NCBI GenBank assembly: GCA_014376325.1
Contig: JACMRP010000098.1
Span: forward strand, 1-5,538
Source: Pseudobdellovibrionaceae bacterium
GTDB taxonomy: Bacteria > Bdellovibrionota > Bdellovibrionia > Bdellovibrionales > Bdellovibrionaceae
DNA length: 5,538 nt
Reading direction: 5' to 3'
Below are positions 1-3,719 of this stretch, one piece after another. The notes under the pieces are model-generated. The model worked only from the letters and a program-made list of their open reading frames with translations. It was not told where the DNA came from and did no database searches. Made by a program: the position numbers and the translations under genes. Position 1 is the stretch's first letter. Every line of letters starts with the position of its first letter.

Positions 1-2
1 TG

Positions 3-398
3 TTAAGAAAAGCTCGACCCTTTAAGGCGACCATAACTGCTGACGGCAAATCCTTTCAGAGTCTTTCTTGGCAAATTTCAGTTTGCAACGGACGGTATTA
101 CGGCTCTGGTCTTATGATTAAGGACACCGCGAGTCTTGTTGACGAAAAACTTCATTGTCTCAGTACCGAGATTACAAACTGGTGGACAAGCTTCTTACTT
201 ATCCGGTCTTTTTTTAAGGGCAAGTATAGCATGAACGATGATATAACACTCGTTGCCGGTCGCAAGATTGTCATCGCCACAAAACATCCGTTGAAGATAG
301 ATGTCGATGGAGATATTAAGACGATGACCCCAGCGGTTTTCGAAGTCGTTCCAAGAATTTTAAAGCTCGTTATACATCCCGATGCGGAAACGAAATAA
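3..398 (+). CDS. YegS/DgkB/BmrU-type lipid (diacylglycerol-like) kinase, C-terminal part
   Basis: Partial gene: the frame is open from the left edge, and 131 residues precede the TAA at 396-398. The segment matches the C-terminal beta-sandwich domain of the YegS/DgkB lipid kinases. It has an NGRYYGSG stretch (bases 87-110), a following ASLVDEKLH segment where the family usually has A-x-x-DDGxLD, a DGD triplet at 306-314 where the family has DGE, then TPAVFEVVP and a short beta-strand tail. Family members phosphorylate diacylglycerol or related lipids at the inner face of the cytoplasmic membrane; the Asp of the DGE motif is the proposed catalytic base in characterised members. The ATP-binding N-terminal domain lies outside the window, so activity and exact substrate cannot be judged. 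GSG for GGG and DE for DDG are mild departures from consensus. An ATG at 114 is internal to the domain and is not the start. The stop shares one base with the next start, suggesting translational coupling. Confidence 0.8.
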   Translation, partial: LRKARPFKATITADGKSFQSLSWQISVCNGRYYGSGLMIKDTASLVDEKLHCLSTEITNWWTSFLLIRSFFKGKYSMNDDITLVAGRKIVIATKHPLKIDVDGDIKTMTPAVFEVVPRILKLVIHPDAETK

Positions 399-814
399 TG
401 TTCTTGCATTGGTTTAAATCATTCTTAAATCCAGAATTTCACGTCTATACTGACGGTGGTTATAAGCGCGGTATGGGAACGTGGGCCTACGTGGTCGTAA
501 AAAACGGCCGCATGACTCGTGAGGCCTCGGGGTTAATTCGACGGACTTCCAGCAACGAGATGGAAATGCGCGCGGTGATCGAAGCCTTGACGAGCTTTCG
601 TAAGTTAAGTCACATCATCATTCATACAGACTCTAGAATTTTGATCGCCGCCATGAACGACGTGAAGAAGCCGAGCGCCTGGCCGGATCTGGTCGCAGAA
701 ATTAAGCTTGCGATAAAGTCGCACGTGGTTACGTGGAAGTGGGTCCGGGGCCACTCTGGGAATCCGTACAATGAACGTTGTGACCAACTTTGTATTTTGG
801 CGAGAACTATTTGA
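398..814 (+). CDS. rnhA: Ribonuclease HI, compact form
   Basis: A 138-residue RNase HI, which cleaves the RNA strand of RNA-DNA hybrids in the cytoplasm (R-loops, primers). All catalytic residues are visible: D19 in YTDGG, E56 in NEMEMRA, D78 in TDSR, H119 in RGHSG and D129 in NERCDQL, matching E. coli D10, E48, D70, H124 and D134. The D78-H119 interval is 41 residues against 54 in E. coli, so most of the basic protrusion (handle helix) used for hybrid binding is missing; other compact RNases H also lack it. About nine extra, aromatic-rich residues (MFLHWFKSFLN) precede the first strand. The start ATG at 398-400 overlaps the kinase TAA by one base, which favours this start and coupling despite a weak Shine-Dalgarno (GGAAA). 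The 3' end overlaps the convergent lipoprotein gene by 8 bases. Family assignment is secure; the symbol is by family. Confidence 0.92.
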   Translation: MFLHWFKSFLNPEFHVYTDGGYKRGMGTWAYVVVKNGRMTREASGLIRRTSSNEMEMRAVIEALTSFRKLSHIIIHTDSRILIAAMNDVKKPSAWPDLVAEIKLAIKSHVVTWKWVRGHSGNPYNERCDQLCILARTI

Positions 815-1856
815 TGGCGTCGGTTGCGGCGTAACAGTAAGACTTTGTTAAATTCAAACTCTTACCGTGAACCGTTCCGATTCCGTCGATAAGGGTGTAC
901 TTGCGGGCGCGCACGTCAGCTTGCCACTTTGGGTTAGCATCCAGCAGGCGTAAATCGACTAGCAGTTTTAATTTGCTCGCGACGCTGGTCAAATTTTGGC
1001 TTTTGACTTTTTGCGCCCACTCTATAAATCGCGATTCTTTGATGCTCCCGTTTTGGGTTACGATATCAAACATGACTAGATAGGCGCGGAGTTCAAATAT
1101 ACCAATCCGCTGTAAGTAGCTCATCGCTTTAGTATGGTAACGGCGTGCCGCATCGACCTGCAGTGAAATATAAGCTGGTTTCGAAAGCAAGTTTTGCATT
1201 TCAGTTTTCCAAGTAGGAATAAACGATCCGTTTGATTGGTATAAGTTGTTTTTGGCCCACGCAACGCTGGCGGAGTGAGGCGTCGTCGAGAATTCGCTTA
1301 TTTCGGATTCGGATATAATTGCATCGCGATCAGAAACTTGCGCCATCATTACAGACAGACTTTTTGGTTTCCACGCGGTTCCGGCTTTCCATGAATCGAG
1401 CATCGATAATATGGATTGTAAGTGGACGGACGAAAAAGACGCATTAAAGTCGCGCTCGTTTTGAAATTCCATTTCAGCAAGCAGTGGTTGTAAGGAATCG
1501 GTACCGAGAGTTTGATTTAGCAAGCCGGCACTAAGCCCCATGCCGTCGAAGTTGTTAGTGATGTTAGACCAACCTTCGCTGCCTTCGAACGCTCCAGAAA
1601 TGCTGAGTGCCAGCGCCATGGATCTGCGTTCGGTTAAGTTGAGGTCTTGATTCCAAGAAATTCCGTCGAAGCTAAGGGGAGAACAAAACGTAATTGGGTC
1701 TAGTCCCGAAGATCCACCGTCTGAAACTTTGTTAATACCTAGGTTCGAAACTTCTTGAAGGGGAAAGGAGGTAAGGGCAGGTGCGCAAGAAACTAACTGC
1801 AAAGCAAGGACTGCTCCGAGAAGGTTTCGTACGATATTTTTGGTGTATGATCCCAT
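807..1856 (-). CDS. Lipoprotein with lysozyme/chitosanase-like (GH46-like) catalytic region
   Basis: A 349-residue protein from the ATG at 1856; a TTG two codons upstream (1862) is possible, and neither has a clear Shine-Dalgarno. The N-terminus is a lipoprotein signal: K6 and R9, hydrophobic LLGAVLALQLV, lipobox LVSC with C24. Ala follows the Cys, which fits outer-membrane sorting. Residues about 76-130 contain SGAFEG (E91) and NFDGMGLSAG (D104), then a GTDSLQPLL segment. This resembles the E...GDGRG layout of GH46 chitosanases and related lysozyme-fold enzymes, whose catalytic acid is the Glu and whose second acid is the Asp. Downstream features MFDIVTQNGSI (about 262-272) and DGIGTVHG (about 324-331) occur, as I recall, in lysozyme-like proteins often labelled peptidoglycan-binding. 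Inferred role: cleavage of peptidoglycan or another amino-sugar polymer at the inner face of the outer membrane. It could also be a non-catalytic relative. It is last of the leftward genes, after an 80-base gap that could hold its own promoter. Confidence 0.7.
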   Translation of the reverse strand: MGSYTKNIVRNLLGAVLALQLVSCAPALTSFPLQEVSNLGINKVSDGGSSGLDPITFCSPLSFDGISWNQDLNLTERRSMALALSISGAFEGSEGWSNITNNFDGMGLSAGLLNQTLGTDSLQPLLAEMEFQNERDFNASFSSVHLQSILSMLDSWKAGTAWKPKSLSVMMAQVSDRDAIISESEISEFSTTPHSASVAWAKNNLYQSNGSFIPTWKTEMQNLLSKPAYISLQVDAARRYHTKAMSYLQRIGIFELRAYLVMFDIVTQNGSIKESRFIEWAQKVKSQNLTSVASKLKLLVDLRLLDANPKWQADVRARKYTLIDGIGTVHGKSLNLTKSYCYAATDAIK

Positions 1857-1875
1857 ACCCAACTATCGTCTTATG

Positions 1876-1927
1876 GACCTTAGACCTTTAATTTTGCTAT
1901 AATTGTAGAAGCAGTGGCCACGACCTT
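1876..1927 (-). repeat. Three GACCTT (AAGGTC) hexamers upstream of the lipoprotein gene
   Basis: The 80-base gap between the lipoprotein start and the 170-residue gene holds GACCTT on the plus strand at 1876-1881, 1883-1888 and 1922-1927; read in the gene direction these are AAGGTC. The first two are spaced 7 bases apart. A TACAAT (minus strand, 1907 to 1902) is a plausible -10 element, and the distal hexamer then falls in the -35 area, where no good TTGACA is seen. This could be an activator-dependent promoter or operator, but short repeats of this size can arise by chance. Confidence 0.25.
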
Positions 1928-1942
1928 AGTAGAGTCCAAGCC

Positions 1943-2455
1943 TTACTGGAATAGAACGTAGATATCGGATGTTTGCCCAGACGCTCCCGCATCGATCGCA
2001 CGCAGATCCAGTGAATAATCCCGGCCGATTTCGTTGGTGCCGTAAGCTTTGCAAAAGGCGGGATCTCCAATTTGTGCCGAAGGCGCGAGGCCGACCAAGA
2101 TAAAATTATCGACAAGAATTTTGGTCGAATCGGTAAATGATAAGTCATAATTTCTAGACACGAGGTCGTTGTCGATATTCGTATTGGAATTCGACGGATT
2201 AAAAGATGCCGCCGATATTAATTTCGGTAAATAACAAACACCACTTTGAGTGCGCGCAGGGATATCCAGAACTTGTCCGTTCATCGCGTTAATTTCTATA
2301 AAGCTTGAGCATTTGAAATCTGGAACAGTCCCGATATCGACGATGGATTGATTGTCGGGCGTGTTTCCGGCAGGATCGACGCTCAGTGAAGCTGCCCCAA
2401 GAGGGTTGGATTCGGTGAAGTGAACGAGGTTCGACGGTTTAAGATCATTTCTCAC
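1943..2455 (-). CDS. Hypothetical protein, 170 residues, beta-rich, three cysteines
   Basis: I do not recognise this family. The reading frame has a GTG start at 2455 and a TAA at 1943-1945. No other start exists upstream before the in-frame stop at 2530, and the first internal ATG is 57 codons in. The start lies inside the last codons of the membrane-protein gene (overlap 2445-2455) with no visible Shine-Dalgarno, so translation probably depends on coupling. The product is rich in Asn, Ser, Asp, Gly and Pro, has three Cys (49, 74, 135) and several predicted beta-strand stretches (for example about 112-124, and the DIYVLFQ end). That composition is typical of exported or surface domains, yet there is no signal peptide or transmembrane helix. 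It may be cytoplasmic, exported by an unusual route, or the remnant of a protein that lost its N-terminus. The weak start lowers confidence that it is expressed as drawn. Confidence 0.55.
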   Translation of the reverse strand: MRNDLKPSNLVHFTESNPLGAASLSVDPAGNTPDNQSIVDIGTVPDFKCSSFIEINAMNGQVLDIPARTQSGVCYLPKLISAASFNPSNSNTNIDNDLVSRNYDLSFTDSTKILVDNFILVGLAPSAQIGDPAFCKAYGTNEIGRDYSLDLRAIDAGASGQTSDIYVLFQ

Positions 2456-2804
2456 TTTGAGACGCCATAATTTCTGCAGCTCCCGAGGCTTTGAGCCAGA
2501 CCCCTTCAGAAAAAATGTAAAATAGAATTAATAGAGGAAGCAGAAAACACGCCGCAAATACGATGAAAAGAATTTGCAGTTTGGAGTCTAGGTCTGGCCC
2601 CCAAAGCCATACCGCAGTAACGACGGATCCGATAAAACCAAGAACCATGATCTGTAAAAAAAAGAAGAGCGAGACCGCCGCTATTAAACTTCTTCGTGTC
2701 GCTTGCAATACTTTAAGATACGCCAGCATCGCGCGCTGGCGAACTTTGTTCACCGCGAACTTCATTAACATATTTCTGATGAAAAAAGAAAAAATCGACT
2801 TCAA
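2445..2804 (-). CDS. Small two-helix membrane protein (YqjE/holin-superfamily-like position)
   Basis: A 119-residue inner-membrane protein. The chosen start is the TTG at 2804. It has an AAGGAA Shine-Dalgarno 7 bases upstream and begins 4 bases after the TAG of the DUF883 gene. A longer frame from a TTG at 2843 would overlap that gene, and an ATG at 2771 has no good ribosome site. The N-terminal 38 residues are basic and probably amphipathic (about K15-R38). Two hydrophobic helices follow at about 40-68 and 77-98, joined by a short WGPDLDSK loop, then a short polar tail. A DUF883 gene followed by a small two-helix protein recalls the E. coli yqjD-yqjE pair, where YqjE belongs to the phage-holin-3-like superfamily (DUF1469). 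I infer a partner role with the DUF883 protein. The family match rests on topology and context, not on strong motifs. The last 11 bases overlap the next gene. Confidence 0.65.
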   Translation of the reverse strand: MKSIFSFFIRNMLMKFAVNKVRQRAMLAYLKVLQATRRSLIAAVSLFFFLQIMVLGFIGSVVTAVWLWGPDLDSKLQILFIVFAACFLLPLLILFYIFSEGVWLKASGAAEIMASQSEK

Positions 2805-2808
2805 ATGA

Positions 2809-3114
2809 CTATTCCTTACGGTTTTGACCGAAGATCCATCCAATCACGAAGGCGACGATCCCGATAGCTCCCAAGGTTACCCACGGGTTGTCTTTGATGC
2901 GTTCTTCGACCTGGCCCTTGGTGTTCTTCGCTTCCGTCTCTATTTTACTTTTAAGACCGTCCAAATGTGGCTTTAGGCCATCCAGCGTACGTCGGACTTC
3001 TTGGTAGTCTTTTTCGAGTAAGTTTTTGAAATCATCGACTTTCGAATGTGTGGCACTTTCGAGTTGTTCGATAGCTTCGGAGAGAGATTTTGGGTTCAGT
3101 TTTTCTTTTGACAT
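2809..3114 (-). CDS. DUF883 (ElaB/YqjD/CsbD-like) tail-anchored membrane protein
   Basis: A 101-residue protein starting at the ATG of 3114; the Shine-Dalgarno is weak. Residues about 10-75 are charged and heptad-like (an amphipathic, coiled-coil-type helix with many Lys and Glu). Residues 76-96 are NPW followed by a single Gly-rich hydrophobic helix (G82, G85, G92, G96), then QNRKE. This layout, a soluble helical N-part and one C-terminal transmembrane segment introduced by Pro, is the DUF883 signature. Its E. coli relatives ElaB and YqjD sit in the inner membrane by the C-terminal helix, bind ribosomes and are induced in stationary phase or stress; transfer of that role here is inference. 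It leads the leftward gene set. Its last codons (AAG GAA) double as the Shine-Dalgarno of the next gene, a tight coupling of the pair. A tentative promoter lies about 50 bases upstream. Confidence 0.85.
   Translation of the reverse strand: MSKEKLNPKSLSEAIEQLESATHSKVDDFKNLLEKDYQEVRRTLDGLKPHLDGLKSKIETEAKNTKGQVEERIKDNPWVTLGAIGIVAFVIGWIFGQNRKE
2812..2817 (-). promoter_or_regulatory. Shine-Dalgarno AAGGAA deciding the TTG start at 2804
   Basis: Read on the minus strand, AAGGAA lies 7 bases before TTG at 2804. It is formed by the final Lys-Glu codons of the DUF883 gene just before its TAG. It supports the 119-residue version of the membrane protein over longer or shorter alternatives. Confidence 0.6.
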
Positions 3115-3163
3115 ACATATTCATCGGCTTTTCATAACGAAAACATGATTTGGCCTGTGGTCG

Positions 3164-3169
3164 AGTATA
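3164..3169 (-). promoter_or_regulatory. Tentative -10 element for the DUF883 gene
   Basis: On the minus strand, TATACT sits 50 bases upstream of the DUF883 ATG and matches TATAAT at five of six positions. No convincing -35 hexamer is found 16-18 bases upstream; that region falls in the second copy of the TAGTCCTT repeat, so activation by another factor or another sigma factor is possible. Confidence 0.3.
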
Positions 3170-3195
3170 GTCCTTGATTTTAGTCCTTAGATTTT
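3168..3195. repeat. Tandem TAGTCCTT repeat in the divergent promoter region
   Basis: Copy one (TAGTCCTTGATTT, 3168-3180) is followed directly by copy two (TAGTCCTTAGATTTT, 3181-3195). The exact eight-base core is repeated with a 13-base period, close to one and a quarter helical turns. It lies between two divergently transcribed genes and overlaps the predicted -35 regions in both directions, so it is a candidate operator. Confidence 0.45.
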
Positions 3196-3202
3196 ACATA
3201 AT
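3174..3202 (+). promoter_or_regulatory. Probable sigma70-type promoter for the DUF3015 gene
   Basis: TTGATT at 3174-3179 (four of six to TTGACA) and CATAAT at 3197-3202 (five of six to TATAAT) are separated by 17 bases. A start site near 3209 would give a leader of about 50 bases. A TTGGCA at 3204-3209 is an alternative -35, but it lacks a good -10 at the right spacing. Confidence 0.45.
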
Positions 3203-3250
3203 TTTGGCATCTAGAAGATTTAACAATGATGTTAGATCTTAAAATTCATA

Positions 3251-3255
3251 AAGGA
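3251..3255 (+). promoter_or_regulatory. Shine-Dalgarno AAGGA of the DUF3015 gene
   Basis: AAGGA lies 5 bases before the ATG at 3261. It is the clearest ribosome binding site in the window and fits high expression of the small exported product. Confidence 0.7.
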
Positions 3256-3260
3256 TTACA

Positions 3261-3719
3261 ATGAAAACAATCATTCTAGTTATGGCAGCTTTGGGATTCG
3301 TAGCAACGGCGAATGCGGCAAGTGGTGGAGCAGGTCTTAAAGGTACAGGTACTTACGGTGTTGCAGGTTGTGGACTTGGTTCTATGGTATTCGGCAACCA
3401 AGAAGGCGCTATGCAAATCATCGCGGCGACTTTGAACAGCACTGGCGTTCAAACTTTTGGTATTACTTCAGGTACTTCAAATTGCGGACATGGTCTTTTC
3501 GCAAAAGCAGAAGTAAATTCTTTTATCCAATCTAATTCAGTAGCTCTTGAAAACGACATCGCTCGCGGCCAAGGCGAAACGCTCAGCACCCTGAACAATA
3601 TGTTGGGTTGCGGAACTTCTTTCAGCGGCACTTTGCAAAAAAACTATTCTGATATTTACGCTCCGAGCGCTAATTCTTCAGAAAAAATCGTGGCTTTGGC
3701 TCAATCTTGCCAAGGTTAG
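3261..3719 (+). CDS. DUF3015 family exported protein
   Basis: A 152-residue protein. The signal peptide is MKTIILVMAALGFVATANA with cleavage after A19, so the mature form is about 133 residues and should be periplasmic or surface-exposed. The central region carries the DUF3015 hallmark: YGVAGCGLGSMVFG (about 32-45), IIAATLN (53-59) and QTFGITSGTSNC (64-75). Four cysteines (C37, C75, C117, C150) would allow two disulphide bonds after export. The function of the family is unknown. The promoter, strong Shine-Dalgarno, well-formed terminator and regular codon choice suggest an abundantly made single-gene transcript. It is followed on the same strand by the DUF4105/Lnb-like gene. I believe DUF3015 and DUF4105 genes are neighbours in other proteobacteria too, but that is from memory. 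The partnership may mean a shared role in envelope maintenance. Confidence 0.88.
   Translation: MKTIILVMAALGFVATANAASGGAGLKGTGTYGVAGCGLGSMVFGNQEGAMQIIAATLNSTGVQTFGITSGTSNCGHGLFAKAEVNSFIQSNSVALENDIARGQGETLSTLNNMLGCGTSFSGTLQKNYSDIYAPSANSSEKIVALAQSCQG

Noticed and set aside
152..409. 85-codon minus-strand reading frame opposite the lipid kinase
   Set aside because: It lies antisense to a clear protein domain, has no motif, and its composition follows from the opposite strand.
895..1083. 62-codon plus-strand reading frame inside the lipoprotein gene
   Set aside because: Antisense to a gene with recognisable motifs; no ribosome site or domain.
1897..2148. 83-codon minus-strand frame overlapping the 170-residue gene
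   Set aside because: It overlaps the longer frame almost entirely, is rich in residues typical of out-of-frame reading, and has no supporting start signal.
2445..2530. Programmed frameshift joining the two-helix membrane protein to the 170-residue protein
   Set aside because: It would need a +1 shift near the stop. There is no slippery run, and a simple overlapping GTG start explains the arrangement.
2563..2808. 81-codon plus-strand frame opposite the two-helix membrane protein
   Set aside because: Highly basic, antisense to a membrane protein with a good Shine-Dalgarno; typical shadow of hydrophobic codons.
1943..2843. Toxin-antitoxin or holin-lysin module suggested by small overlapping genes near a hydrolase
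   Set aside because: The first gene is a DUF883 protein, the hydrolase candidate is a lipoprotein rather than a soluble endolysin, and no phage genes are present.
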